DNA from: Linnemannia hyalina
Taxonomy: Eukaryota > Mortierellomycota > Mortierellomycetes > Mortierellales > Mortierellaceae
Assembly: GCA_019671135.1 (NCBI GenBank)
Contig: JAHRHY010000005.1
Location: 248,001-312,000 of the forward strand
Direction: 5' to 3'
DNA length: 64,000 bases
Shown here: positions 31,125 to 43,506 of the stretch, one piece after another
Numbering within the stretch: position 1 is the stretch's first letter
How the letters are laid out: every line of letters begins with the position of its first letter
Made by a program: the position numbers and the translations under genes
Notes under the pieces: generated by a model
Told to the model about the DNA's origin: nothing
The model's database searches: none
Seen by the model: the letters and a program-made list of their open reading frames with translations, nothing else

Positions 31125-33050
31125 TGCTTTAAACGATTCTAGTTTATTTCAATCTCTTCGTTCTAGGATTCTGCTCCATGCAAGGTGGCCTGGAAGGCCA
31201 TCACACATGGCCAAAGGTCTCTCCATAGCCCGTTTTTAACAAGCGGGGATGGACTGGGCCTGAGCGCCACGGCAGTTAGCGGTGGTCTTGACCTGTGGAG
31301 ATTCCTCTTTACCGTTCTTTTCAATGCCCTTGAACTCCTGGCAGACATGCTTGATACCGGTTCCGCACGATCCAGAGATAGTAGCGACATCACCGTAGTT
31401 GGAGTTGATACCGACAAGGTCTGCATTAACCCTGTTGGCCCTGACGTTCTGGACAATGACGTTTCTTGGGCCACCGTTCTTGCTGCAGTTACCGCAGCTA
31501 CGGAAGAGCTTGCCGACGTTGACGACGGTGTAATCCTTGATGGTGACCGTTCCTCTTCCGTTGTGTTGGACAACCTTGTCCTTGGCGTCCTGAGCTCCAC
31601 CTCCTTGGATCAAGACGCTTCCGGTACCCTTGATAGTGATGGCATCTAAATGAGAAAGTATCGATTATTGTGGTTAAGACAGTGCTCAGTGAATGAAAAT
31701 GTGTGCAGTGAATTAGAATGTGTATAGAGAATGCAGAGAAGGAGAATGTTTGTACCTTCGCAGACTTTGCGGAACCAGACGTTCTTAAGAGTACAAGCAC
31801 CCTCGCAATGAACTCCCTCAAGAGCGTTTCCTCCAATGATGACGTTGCTCAAAGTAGCACCATTCTTAAGGATAAAGACAGCGTTGGCAGACCCAGTGTC
31901 TTTGTCAGAGTTGCAAGGGCGTCCACGGTCGTACTCCTTGTTGCCAAAGTCCTTGACTCCAGTGATAACGCTTGGTGCGGGGAGGGAAACGACGTTGCCA
32001 GATCGAGTAGGGATGTTGAGCGTTTGCGCGGCGCAGACGGAGGCGAAGACAGCGGTGAGAGTGAGGGCTTGGAACTTCATGTTGAAATGTTGTGTTCTGG
32101 AGGATAGATAGATTCTTGGTTGAGGGTTGGGTTGGGTGCGATATTGATGCTGTAGATGTGGAAGCTGAAAACTGAGTAGTGAAGAGAAAAATACCAGGGG
32201 ATGAGTCCAGTACTTATACCTGTGAGGTAGCCCTGGTTCCCTTTGGAAACTGAAGATAGGAAAACATAAACATTGGATAGATAAAGAGACTCAGGGTGCT
32301 AGTGGGGCCCGTTGAATATATGTTTCCTGTTGTAATGCATAAATGCCGCGAGCTCATGATAGCCTTTGGGATCGGTAGCCAAGGAAATATGTCCTCGTGT
32401 AGATGTACAGTACATTCAATGGTCGCGTATCGGGATATAAATCACCCCGCATGCTCTTTTTTTCCCGCGAGATTAAGTTTCGCTTTATGAGGATTACCAG
32501 GTAGGAGACAGAGAGTGCTCCATCAATTCATCTAGCGCACAAACAGGTGTTTGTCCGCACAACATTTCAGTGCAATCCGTTTCGCCTATGCAGGGCTTGA
32601 CTGACGAACTTGTGTGTAACTTGGATATATCCTTCAGCGTTCACATCTCCATATCACACTGACAAACAAGCTACGAACAATTGACGCACACATAAATGGA
32701 TGTGTTGCACCTATGCCAAGCGGTGCTTCATGATGGTGATCGCCAATATTAATTGGGACTACAAGTCTGTCGTCTGCGCAGACGTCTTGCTTGCTGGTTG
32801 CAACGTGGTGTACATCAATGTCATAAAGCCAATCTAATTCCAAGATTGGAGTGCAATGCAGGGTAATGGGTTCCAATGGAACATTAGAACACAATTAAAA
32901 AAATGTAGCGCTCCGAAAGTCCAGAGACTCGTGCATATTTTTTTTCCTCGCTATATCTTATGACCCGCGAAGGTATCTCGAGTGGATGGGGCACTTCTCA
33001 CAACATGACATTCGCTTACCATCCGAAAAGTGTGAGCCCCTTATCGTTGT
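31125..33050 (-). repeat. inverted duplication arm 2 (contains PL3 gene)
   Basis: Reverse-complement counterpart of about 840-2780. Near identity over the gene and proximal promoter (31140-32400), more substitutions and small indels from 32400 to 32900, and only patches (ATTACCCTGCATTGC, GGGTCATAAGATAT, GGTAAGCGA) to about 33020. The arms are about 28 kb apart. Confidence 0.85.
31236..32080 (-). CDS. secreted pectate lyase, PL3 family (copy 2)
   Basis: Second PL3 gene in opposite orientation to copy 1. Exons 32080-31756 and 31645-31236, separated by a 110-nt intron at the same place, give 244 aa. The signal peptide, FRSCGNCSKNGG block and C-terminus match copy 1. Exon 2 encodes an identical protein; exon 1 differs by Ser-Ile to Asn-Val near residue 31 and Ile to Val before HCEGAC. 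The intron has a few substitutions. Upstream TATAAG (minus, 32213-32218) and the AC-rich leader are preserved, so this copy should be expressed. Both genes are intact; function as for copy 1. Confidence 0.93.
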
Positions 33051-33549
33051 AATGTCAACAAGGCGTGGAAGTCACAAATCTGCGTGGGATCACCAATAAT
33101 TTAAGGTTGGCGACGAGTGACACTGATATAATATACGCAGGTAAGGAGGCCAGGATTCTAGGTGTCGTGTCATAGAAGAGTAGGAAGGGGGGAGGGGCAA
33201 AGAGCAGTTGGTAAAACATAATCCGTTGCACCTTCCCCTCTTAAAAAAATCCATCGAGTCAGGACGCCATGGTCACCATTTGTCGAGGTCACTCGGCGAT
33301 GAGTGGGTGCGGTATGATGGGAACATGGGATGCGACAATGAAGTAGTGAAGGGGGCGAATTCTCGAAAAAGGGAGAGGGGGAAGTGAACACAAAGGCAGA
33401 GTTGGAAAGGAATTAGTAAAGTTTTGTAAAAGGTGAGGTGGTGAGGAGGGTAAAGCGAGCAAGAGACAAGAGCACTAGGGATGTAGGCCACATCACCCCG
33501 CCTCACCGTATCCACGTTCATCCGAGTCGAACAAACCCTATCCAACAGC

Positions 33550-33584
<35 letters not shown>

Positions 33585-34138
33585 CGAAGGCCTCTATCAT
33601 CCTCGCCATCCTTGCCATATCCAACGCCACTGATTTCATTAAGACCGCTCCGATGCCCTTAGTGGATGTCGTGACGTTAATCTCGGTATCCGTTCAATTA
33701 GAGAAAACAGGCCTATTAAGGCAAACTAGACCAGCTGGCGTCTTTCGACTTGACGGGCCATTTTATCGCTTGGACACGCAGAACAAAAGGATCCTCTCCG
33801 CCACTACCGATTGACACCTCCCTCCTTGTTAATTTTTTGTTTTTTGTTCTTGTGTATGTTCTCCCACAATAAACGAGGAATCATGAACAATAGTGACATG
33901 ATCATATTGTGTGGTACAAAGAGCAATTATTATTTATGGGCCTGGATGAGGGGATGCCATCCCCTTCACCCAAGTATTTCTGAGAATGGAACAAAACAAT
34001 ATGTAACGAAGATATGCAAAAGGATCTCCTTTTTGCATTCCAAAGTGGGTGCTGTGCAGTAAAGGTATGGTATAAGTCGAGAAAAGGGAAAGGGAGGGGT
34101 AAATGAAGAGGAAAACGAGAGGGGACAAGAAAAAAGGT
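33051..34138. other. intergenic, no gene seen
   Basis: Includes the CAA trinucleotide repeat at 33543-33585 and the downstream region of the P450 gene. Open frames crossing the CAA run are not supported as genes. Confidence 0.45.
33543..33585. repeat. (CAA)n microsatellite
   Basis: About 14 CAA units with one CAG near the left end. Confidence 0.95.
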
Positions 34139-36509
34139 TTATGCTTCCCTCTTGGTGGGTGCGGTGCGAGAAGTAAAGATCAGGCCAGAGGGGCAAGGTT
34201 CGCCGATACGCGAGAGGAGGGCGCGCTTCTTGTGCGAGGGGTCGATCATTTCGATCTTGGAGTACCGCGAGACCATCAACACACCAACTGTCTTGAGTTC
34301 TTGGATCGCCAAGAATCTTCCTGGGCATGCGTGTCTATTGGCAGGTCAATTTCCAGATTATTGAAAATAAAGATAAGAGTTAGTATCATCTCTTACACTT
34401 TCATCTCAGCACACGCAATAACGATAGAGTGAGAGAAATAGAAAATGTAAACGTACCGGCCCATGCCAAAGGGGAGGAAATCTGTGGCAGCCTTGGTTGC
34501 AGCCTTGGCTTTACCCAAGAACCTGAATGGCCTAAACTCGGCAGGGTCCTCGCCCTGGTACTCATAACTCTGGTGCAAGGACCGGAGGTTGATGACCACC
34601 ATCTGGCCCTTGGCGATCCTTGTCCCGTTCGAGAGCGTGACGGGCTCGCGTGCCATATGCTGCAACTCGAGGCGCGTCATCCGGTACCGGAAGATCTCGC
34701 GAACAAACGAATCCATCTTGGCCATCCGCTTTATCGCCGCCGCCGACAGGTCTCGATCATGAGCTGGGTCCAACTCGGTGCCGACAAACTCTTCTCCAGA
34801 CGCAAACTCGCCAGATTGGAGCTTCCTCTGACGGAGCTCCTCCCGCTCGGCCTCGATCTGTCCCAGAACTTCCTCTTGCTCCTGGAACAACGGCTCATGG
34901 TACTCTGGGAAGCAAGCCAAGTAATACATCAAATTCGTCGAGGTATCCGTGGTCGTATGAACAGACACCAAGATCAGGATCAAGAGGTGTCCACACAAGT
35001 CCTCCAGGTCGATAAATCCATACTTTTCATTGTTATCCAGCAACCGCTGCATGATATCAATGGGTCGGTCCCACTCAACACCATTTTCGTTGGCCTCGGT
35101 TTCCTGTCGACGACGCTCTTCGATCACGGGGCCCGCGGCGTCGGTGAGGACCTTGATATGCTTGTGGAGTGGGTTGAGGATTCCGTATTTGGTCTTGTTT
35201 GACCATGCGTGCCAAGCGTTCTTGCGGTTCTCGCGTCCCACGATCTTCCCGAAATCGTAAGTCACCTATCAAGCATATGTAGAAGAAGGACAGCACTAGA
35301 ACGTTAGAGAAAAAAGCGAACCAATGCTGTCTTGGGATCACGTGTCAAATAACAAAGAAGCAGAGTTGTGGGACGGTACCTGGATGAAGGTGTCGATGAC
35401 AATACGTTGCTTGGCGACCTCTGGACCCATAAACACATTGGCCACTTTTAATATTCAAACGCAACCAAAGGGGTGTTTAGTAACACAGATCTCTGAGCAG
35501 CAGTAGGACCATCACAACAACGCACATGTGTACAAGCATGCACATTCCACAAGGAACAAAAAGAATTAATGACACTTACTGGCATAGGCAATCATATCCT
35601 GGACAATCTTGATCGGCTTCTCCACAACTTTGCCCTCACAATACCCCAACTGCTCGTCAACAACCCTCTCCAACTGCTCCACAATCCTGGGCGTAAACAA
35701 CGGCAGGTTCGGCGAGATGTTATCCCTGACAAGGTCATGCGTGATCCGACTATCGATATGCTTATGACTCTTCAACACACTCATCAGGAACGCCCTAACC
35801 CCTGTAAGGGTATCCATGGCGTCCCCAAAGGAGAAGGATTCGTTCATGAAGACTTCTCGGACCATAGGGCCAGAGATGACGGTGAGATCTTGGTTGTAGG
35901 CCTTGACATTGAAGATGGGGCCATATTCTTCTTCGCAGCGGATCAGGAATTCATCTTGGTCCTCTTCGAGTTCTTTGTCGTGGTTTGAGTCGCCTTTTCG
36001 GATGGGGACATTTGGGATTGACTTGGAGTTGGAAGTAGAAAGAGGGTGGAGTCATGTTTATGTTAATTGACTGCCCTTGTTTCGAGCTTGAGACGTATGA
36101 GGATAAAGAAAGGTATCGAGGGGAGGGATAGGGTGGGTGAAAAGAGTCGTTCGGGAGGTGTTGTTGATAGTACAGGTTGAAAGTGAGAGAGAAATGAGAG
36201 CAAGGGGAAGGAGAGGAGATGTGACTCGAAGGAATGAAGGAGGTGATGAATGATGGTAAAGTATGCTTCTCTCGCAGAGGGTGATCTTTTTTGTGGTGAG
36301 AACATAACACTCAACCGCAAGGAAAGTCGGGAGAAGGTAGTGAGGTATGTGGTTCGCATGTGTGTATATAAGCTTACCTTATCATAAGGGTTGGATGCTA
36401 TCTTGAAGGTGAGGAGGGCAGCAGTGGCGAGGCCGATTCCGAGAGGCAAGGCGAATTTGAGGGCGTCGATGGGCATTGAACCCGTGTTGGCCGAAAGGAG
36501 TCCAATCAT
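34139..36509 (-). CDS. cytochrome P450 monooxygenase
   Basis: Membrane-bound haem-thiolate oxygenase needing a P450 reductase. Five exons on the minus strand: 36509-36378, 36021-35580, 35444-35380, 35265-34457 and 34334-34139, giving 547 aa. N-terminal anchor about 14-37 (KFALPLGIGLATAALLTFK). I-helix LLILILVSVHTTTDTSTN, lacking the usual AGxDT but with the HTT form seen in fungal ent-kaurene-oxidase-like P450s. K-helix ExxR in FVREIFRYR; PERF-like region FRPFRFLGK. Haem loop FLPFGMGRHACPGRF, with the axial Cys at about 486, is completed across the last intron (CG|A Arg codon). Length is normal. Substrate unknown; the family may be one of the zygomycete-type CYPs, but I cannot assign a number. 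It sits about 7 kb beyond the flavin monooxygenase array, on the opposite strand; a shared pathway is only a possibility. Confidence 0.95.
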
Positions 36510-39500
36510 TTTCTTGGTGATGTGTGTGAGTGTTGTTGTGCGAAGGGTGGGTGGTGAGTGGGCGACGTGGGGGTAGAAGGGGAATGAGGCTTGTTTGTCG
36601 TTGTCCTCGTTGAACTGGTTAAGCTGGTTGAAGTGGTTGAAGGTGAAAACGATAAAAAAAAAAAAAAGACAAAATGTTGTGAGAGGGACGACGGGTATTT
36701 ATTCTGGTTTTTGTTTATTGACTTTGTTTGTCCGCTCTCAGCCTAAACGCGATAGAGTTCAACATAATGGTGTAAACAATACAACAACAAGGTGTTGTGG
36801 GCTACAACCAAGCAGACAAGCAAACGAAATATGAGAGAATGTCCGAAGTGCAAGAAGGATTACCCGCAGCTCTTGCCTTTTGGAGTAATGTATGGTAGTC
36901 AATAGATATGATGACGACTGATGCTGAATGATGATTGAATTATGTTCCGAGATCCGTCTTTCGCTTGCTTTTGCTTTGCACCTCCTGGCCTCTCGTCGCT
37001 CTCGTCCGGCCCGGTCAGATATAGCCCAATGAATCAACAATTCAAGCGCACATCGACGCTTTAGCGCAGGACAAAAGTAATAGGGTAGGAAAGGATAGGT
37101 CTCAAGATTGGTTTTTTTTTGTCCGAAATGGCTCAACCCCACTAATAGCGTTGTAGTTGCAGTCCCTTACAAAAAACCGGTTGACAACAAAAATGAAATC
37201 GCAGTAAAGTACCCTCTAGAAGAAAGGAGGTCATCCAGTCAGTCAAGCAGTCAGCCTTTCGTTCTTGTCGTCCTGACTTCCACCCATTCATCATCATCGT
37301 AATCCGCGGCTGCGTACTGCACGCTGGCTGAACAAGGGGCGTGTGCTTTGGCTTACGCTTAATTTCTTTTTTCCAAAGAACTCTTGCACTCACTCCTTCC
37401 TTGATCTTTTGAGCAGACAAAAAAGGAGGGAAGAGAAGGAAAAAAGAGTAAGGAGTCGAAGTGCAAACAATGTCCCCCCCACCCACACATCCGCTCGTCC
37501 TTACAGCCAACCCTCTTTCACTCTCTCTTTCTCTTGGCTGAAAATCATTGGCGAGAAAAACGATTGTAAAATTGGAATTGCATGGGTGAAAGGGGTGCGG
37601 ATTGGACAGAAAAACGGATCCATTGCTTGGCTTTGGGCTTGTCAAATAACCGGTTTGTCCAACTGTCATGTCGCGGCTTGGAGGCTCATGGGGTTCATGC
37701 AATGCATTAGTCCCCCTGGGTCATTAGTAGGAAATGAGAAAAATAGACATGAACGAGGAGCATGAATGAGACAGGCGGCTTCTATCCTGCGCAGGCTGCT
37801 GTTGCGAGGAAACCAAAAAAGAAAGCTGTTCACGTGCTCCTATCCGCTTGCTGTTAACCCTGCATCCTCTTGATCGATTTTTCCATTTGCTCCATTGCTA
37901 TCTGCTGCTGTGAAAACGCAGAGTAAGACTGCGAGCGGGACTCTGGCAAGGAGAAGAAGGGGTGGTAAATGGATCGAATGGATTTTATTTGTGAACTGCG
38001 ACACTTTTCTCTTTGTTGTTTTTCTCACACCCCCTTTTGTTTGCGATCCAAACAACAAAACAACAATAACAACAAGAGGGGATTGGATTGTGGTTGTGAG
38101 TATGATGGGAATAATAACAACAAACAAACGAATCGATTGAACCACCATGGACACGCACTAACACATCCTCACATCATCGCAAACAAAAGTGCTCTCCAGG
38201 ATAAAGCACTAGGAGCGTGATATATTTTTATCCAGAATTGAGAGCCACAAGGCTGACAAGAATGCAAGGCTGACAGTTGGACTGGCAGGGTCCCTTGCCC
38301 TACAATTACTCCGCTCCAAAAATTGCATTGATGCATGCATGCAGGATGGATGGAGAGCGAGGGTTAAACTAGAGGGAAACAAGTTACGTTACCATCTATG
38401 CCCACGACCCATTCCTCAATCTCTTTCTCTCGCTCTCTCTCCATCTAAGAGCGATTTTCGGTAAAGTGTCGTCGATCTTGTCCCTCTCACTTCCAAGCCT
38501 CATCCTATTTTTGCAATGAGAGAGATCTCGTTCAACGAAGGATCGACAGCTACTTCTGATGTTTGATGTGAGCAAGAGTAAACATTTTTGTTGGGAAAGA
38601 GAATGCAAGCATTGCTATCTAATGTTTGTTTTTGTTTGTTGACAGCGCGTCAACAACCATGACAGCAACAAACACCCTTTATCTACTTAAACGACGTTAT
38701 GCTTTTCCTTTTTTGTTGTTGTTGTTATATCCTTTTTCATGCTCATGTTAAAAAGCTCTGACAACAAAAGCTGAGGACAACAAACAAGCAAACAAAAAAA
38801 CAAAAAAACAAACAAATACCGATGTCAGGCTCACGCTCACTCTCTCGCTAACAGACAACACAAACTGGAATATCGACAACAAACCATGCGCCGAGACTAC
38901 ACCTATACTACAACCGTCCTTTACTTAGTCTCCATGCCTTTCCCATCCTCGTCCCTTCGCTCGTTTTGTTTCTTACTTTGCATTCGCGTAGAAATTCAGC
39001 AAACGCACAGTAGATAAATTCAAAACGAAAGTGCTACGCATCGCCTATTTCACTTCACTTCACTTCACTTGCCTGACCCTGACAAAGCACCGCGTCGTTC
39101 ATGTTTTATCGATCGGTAGTATGCGCGTGTGCGCCGTGCGCTGCACGCCCATCCATCCACACCCACCACGCCAAAAAAAATGCACGGTGCACGCCGGCGC
39201 AAATTTGCTTTGCTTCGGGCCGGGTCTCGGAACTGTGCAAGCAAGTCCCCGTGCGTACAGTACAGCAGTCCCCCGCACCACATTTCAAGTTTGTCTTTTT
39301 TTCTCCATTGTATTGGATTTCGGACTCTCCTTTAGCCATTCCCCTCTTTCCTTTCTTTTTCGACGTCGACGAAAAACCTGTTTTTGTATAACAAGGCCCT
39401 TTCTTTTCCCATCCCCACATCCCCCCCCTCACCACCTCCTCCCCTTCATATGACGCGCATGCTTCCTACTACGCCTTTATCATTCATCCATGCCTTTATG

Positions 39501-40116
39501 CCGCTTGTCCTATGATTTGCTATGCGCTAGAATTGGCTGTCGCGTCCCACATCTGCGTCAGTATGGGCTTTTGTATTTCTTTCTCTGTTTCTGCTCCTAT
39601 TCATTTCCTCTTTCTGTCGTTGGCCATTTGGGCTTTTGCAACTTCTTGGCTGTTCTTCAAGAAGCTCTGCCTCTCAGGGTTCGAAGAACAACTGTACATG
39701 TGCTGGTATTTATTTTTGGTATTTTTTGGTTAGATGAGGTAAAATGTATGGTACGTGGTGTGACACGTAAAATGGATATAAACAAAAGAAAAAAGTGCTT
39801 TAAACAATCGCTGTCCTTGTTACAATTACGGAGCTCCAGAGAATGGGAGAGTCTCCACGGTGATATGAAGGAACCTTTCGAAAAGGTAGAAATGTAGTCA
39901 AAATAAACAAAAAGAAAAGGTGGAAAAGAAAGAAAAGAAAGAAAAGAAAGAAAACTACAGCGATTCAGGGAAAATGGGTGGTGGCTGCCTTCTTACCTAC
40001 GCTTGCAAAAACACTTTTACAAAGCATAAACAAAAAGGCAATCACCAACCAAGCACGATGGCAAAGTGTAGAACATCGCCGTCATGAAATAGACACAAAA
40101 ATAGACCAAACCTACT
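36510..40116. other. 3.6-kb region without recognisable gene
   Basis: The first kilobase is the P450 upstream region, with an A-run at 36654-36666 and GGGTATTTATTC at 36690 (minus-strand TATA-like AATAAATA). The rest has AAC/AAACA-rich tracts (38055-38130, 38760-38820), a CTTCA repeat at 39045-39070 and GAAA repeats at 39925-39955. No frame has a recognisable domain or splice-linked continuation. Confidence 0.5.
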
Positions 40117-43100
40117 CTAGAAAAAGGCAGGCTTGATCATGGTAGCGTCGCGCAACTGCTTCTGATCACGGATAGTAAACATCTTTCCGGGTTCAGGGCC
40201 CTTGGGCTGACGGATCGGGTATATCAAGTTACCGCCGGCAACTCCGTTGATACCTCCGGCGGCATCGAATACCATCGACTTGCGGTACAACGACCGTGTG
40301 GGCGAGATCGAGCCTGTCGACCGGGTCGTTGATGGGTTATAGTTGGACCCTGTGGTCGAAGACGCGGTTGTTGTGGTATAGATTGCTGAAGCACCAGTCG
40401 TAGTAGGGAGGTCGGGGAGTGGGCTTCTGGACTTGTAAATAGGGCTCTCCGAGCGGAGAGAACCTCTTCCGGCAAACGACATTGGCCGTTGCTATTAGGT
40501 TGGATGATAGATATGGGACGTAGGGTTAGATGAGTAAACAATTCATATGTCAAAGGAGGTATCCCACAAGAAAAGAAGTGTTATCAAGTACCTTAGTAGG
40601 GGTGCCGGGGGTGCCGGGAATGGGGGCGGCAGAGTCGAGGACAGAAGCTGGAGGGGCACTCTTCATGATGATGAGGCGGCGAAGGTTGCCCTCGCCCTCG
40701 GTATAGTGGTGCAGAGACAGCTTGTCTGCGATCAAGTGCAGGATCCTGCGCTGACGGGCACTCAGGTTCTCGGGGAAGATCATGTCGTCTTTGGTGGCAT
40801 CGCCTCGGAACATGAGCAGGCGGTCATAAAACGCAAGTGTCTCTCCGTCATTCAGATCCAGCTGGTTCAAGTTTGCTATGATGTCCAGTGAACGGTGAGC
40901 ACAAGGCAAGGAGAGAAACCCAATTGACCACGTTAGCATACTTGCTTGCCTTTTAGTGGCTTGGACTTGTACTACATCAAACGCACCAATGCATGTTCAA
41001 TTGATCACGCATGATGCATGGTGGGAGTACAAAACAAGAGGAACTTACCGACAGACTCGTCCCGATCCAACAGACTGCGTCCTGAATCGCGTCGCTCCAG
41101 GAAGGCGGCAGAGGCACGGTTGCGAGTGCGGTCAAACTCACGGCTCTGCAACTCCATCAGCTCGCGCTGACGCTCCTGACGCTCCTGTTGTTGCTGCTGC
41201 TGCTCCAACAGTTGGGCCTCCATAATCTCCATCTCCCGGCGTTGGAGGGCGTCCTGGGCAGCCAAGGCGGCGGCAGCGGCCTTTTCCTGATCTCTCTTCT
41301 CCTGTTCGGCCGCAGGCATCACCTTCTTGTACTCGACCCTCAACTTGCGTCCCGAGACCTCGAATCCATTGACAGACTGGAAAACCATGTCGGCCTCCTC
41401 TGCTGTGCGGTAGTTGGCAAAGGCAAGACCGCGGAAGATGCCATTGTCAAAGTGGTAGTTGAAAGCATAGGGCTTGGGGATGTCGAGGTTGTCGAGGATC
41501 GCCAGGAGAGAGTCGCGCTTAACTGAGAATGGAATGTTCTTGATGACAATGGCGGTCGGGATGGTGTCAACTTGTTCCTCTCCTCCCAACTGCTGTGGCA
41601 TGGGCTGCTGCATATGCATGGGAGGCTGCTGGTAGGGTTGGGGCTGGTACTGACCAAGGAGGGGTCCAGGCTGCATCATGGGCTGGTAGGCATAGGCCTG
41701 GTGCTGATAGTACTGTGACTGTCGGGGATCCTGCTGGAGCACAGGCGACTGGATGGGCGAAGCCTGAGGAGGGCTCCAGTTCTGAGAGCGGTAACCATGC
41801 ATATGCATTAATATCATATTGTGGAGGAGTACAGGGAGTGAGTGGTTTCGATATAGGGAGAATGGGGGAGTATGTACAAATGTGGGTCACAGGAGGTGTG
41901 TGGTAAGGATGGACATGATATAGGTTTGAGTAGTGACGGAGCAGAGCATTGGAAGAACGGGTTGGATGGGCGGAGGAAGAGAGGGATAAGTGTGTTAGCT
42001 GCTTGTTTTGATTTGTGTTTGCCACGAGGATAAGGAAGTAAAGGAAAAAGGAAAGGAGAGTAAAAGAGATCAAGACGGGAAAAAAGGGCAGGAACGAATG
42101 AACGATAGACCATAGGCCATTGTTCGACCATGGGCCATGCACCATGCACCCCACCCTGACTGGGTTGAACAACACACAAACAGATAGATACACTGAGGAG
42201 AATACTTTTTTCGATCCAATTTGCCCGACAATAAAAGGCTGAGCGGGAAGAAAAAAAAGGGAGCAATGAGGGGGGAAGTTTGGGATGGGATGGATGGCAC
42301 GAATGGTAGCGTGGAATGGACGACTGGGTGATACAAGAAAAAACAAGGTGTCGCCTATTAAGAAGGAAGGACTGGATGGGACAGGGGACATATGTTTTCC
42401 CTGTTGCAGCAGCGGGAAAAAGGAAAAAAAAAAGGGAAAGAGGTGAAGAAGGACAAAGGGATGGAAGGGAAGGGAAGGAAGAAGGGCTCTTTCTCTCACT
42501 TGTATTGGGATATTGGGACAGCATACCATCTCATGTGCACCCAAACCATGTTAAGCACACTGACAAACAAATATACATCAAACCCTATCTTATTGATGTC
42601 GTTGTTGTTTGTTGGTTGTCTTCCTTTGTTTGCTCTTTTTCTTGTAGTTGTGTGTAGTTGTCAGTCAACATCCCTTTTTTTCTATCCCACAGGCAGACTA
42701 GAGCACCAATCGCACATCCTCATCCTCCGTCTCCTTCATTCCTGTTGCTGTATTTCAATGCCGTGTATCCATCCTCCTTTTCCTAGCACCCCCCCTATAG
42801 CTTAATCGCAATCCCAATCTCAATGCCTGTGCCATTGCTAACAGTAACCCTTGGTCGAAAAACAAATATAAATCGGATATACGCCTCTGTGGTTCCCCCA
42901 GTCAGTAGCCCTGACAGCCCAGCCAGCCTTATCCGTCCATCCGTCCATGTGTCCATGTGTCGACGGAAAGAGAGAGCACAGAAAAAGAAGAGCAGAGACG
43001 CACACAGAGAAAACTCAAAAAAATAATACACCCACTGTGCAGATGAACGATCCCTCCCACTCACTCCCTTCAGAAGAAAAAGAAGCAAAAGGAAAAACAA

Positions 43101-43506
43101 AAGCACCCTGCGTCTTCGTCAGCTGAGCTATGACGGACACTGAAAAAACGAAAACAGAAACACTTACCACACTGGCGAGGGACATGCGATTCGACTGTCG
43201 CTTGGCATTCATGCTCTGACTCCCATTGTTCATTCCCATGCTGTTGCGCTGGGACTGGTAGCCAGGGGTAGTATTACCACCGTTCATACCGGAGACAGTG
43301 CTATGACCATTGGTCCCCTTGCGCGTCAGGGGGCTGGTCGGAGCGCGCTCAGACCCGTACTGAGAGTAGCGGCGTTGATGCTGCTGGTACGGCTGCTGGT
43401 GCTGGTACTGCTGTTGGTGGTGGTGGTGGTGGTCGATCGGGGAGACGGGGCCATTATCCCTGAGGGACATGGCGTCAAAGGACATGTCGAGTTGGTTGGT
43501 CGTCAT
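40117..43506 (-). CDS. RRM and R3H domain RNA-binding protein, Pin4-like
   Basis: Four exons on the minus strand: 43506-43168, 41781-41049, 40875-40592 and 40491-40117, giving 576 aa. The N-terminus is Gln/His-rich and disordered (MTTNQLDMSFDAMSLRDNGP), and residues 120-180 are Gln/Pro-rich. One RRM lies at about 188-265 (RNP2 IVIKNI, RNP1 RGLAFANY). A Gln/Arg/Glu coiled-coil follows at about 275-335, then an R3H domain at about 385-430 (LSARQRRILHLIADKLSLHHY). The Ser/Thr-rich tail contains SP/TP sites. This RRM+R3H order is that of yeast Pin4/Mdt1 and fission yeast Cip proteins, cytoplasmic mRNA regulators tied to stress and cell cycle. The first intron (1386 nt) is far longer than others here, so a small extra exon could be hidden in it. 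The exon-2 acceptor (CTCTCAG at 41782) is the least certain boundary. Confidence 0.85.

Noticed and set aside
31185..31649. 154-codon frame antisense to pectate lyase copy 2 (also 2256-2720 at copy 1)
   Set aside because: Present in both copies only because the DNA is duplicated; no signal, domain or splice support.
33438..33662. Possible polyglutamine protein
   Set aside because: The Gln run is the CAA microsatellite; sequence on either side has no coding character or conserved start.
34429..35202. 257-codon plus-strand open frame
   Set aside because: Exact antisense of the fourth P450 exon; it exists because of codon bias and has no domain or start context of its own.
16385..36509. Calling 16-36 kb a biosynthetic gene cluster
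   Set aside because: Three flavin monooxygenases and a P450 are suggestive, but no backbone enzyme, transporter or regulator is present and unrelated secreted-protein genes intervene.
41567..42544. 325-codon minus-strand frame
   Set aside because: Spans the long Pin4-like intron and reads the Gln/Pro exon in the wrong frame; composition is pyrimidine-tract translation (Pro/Ser/Phe/Leu).
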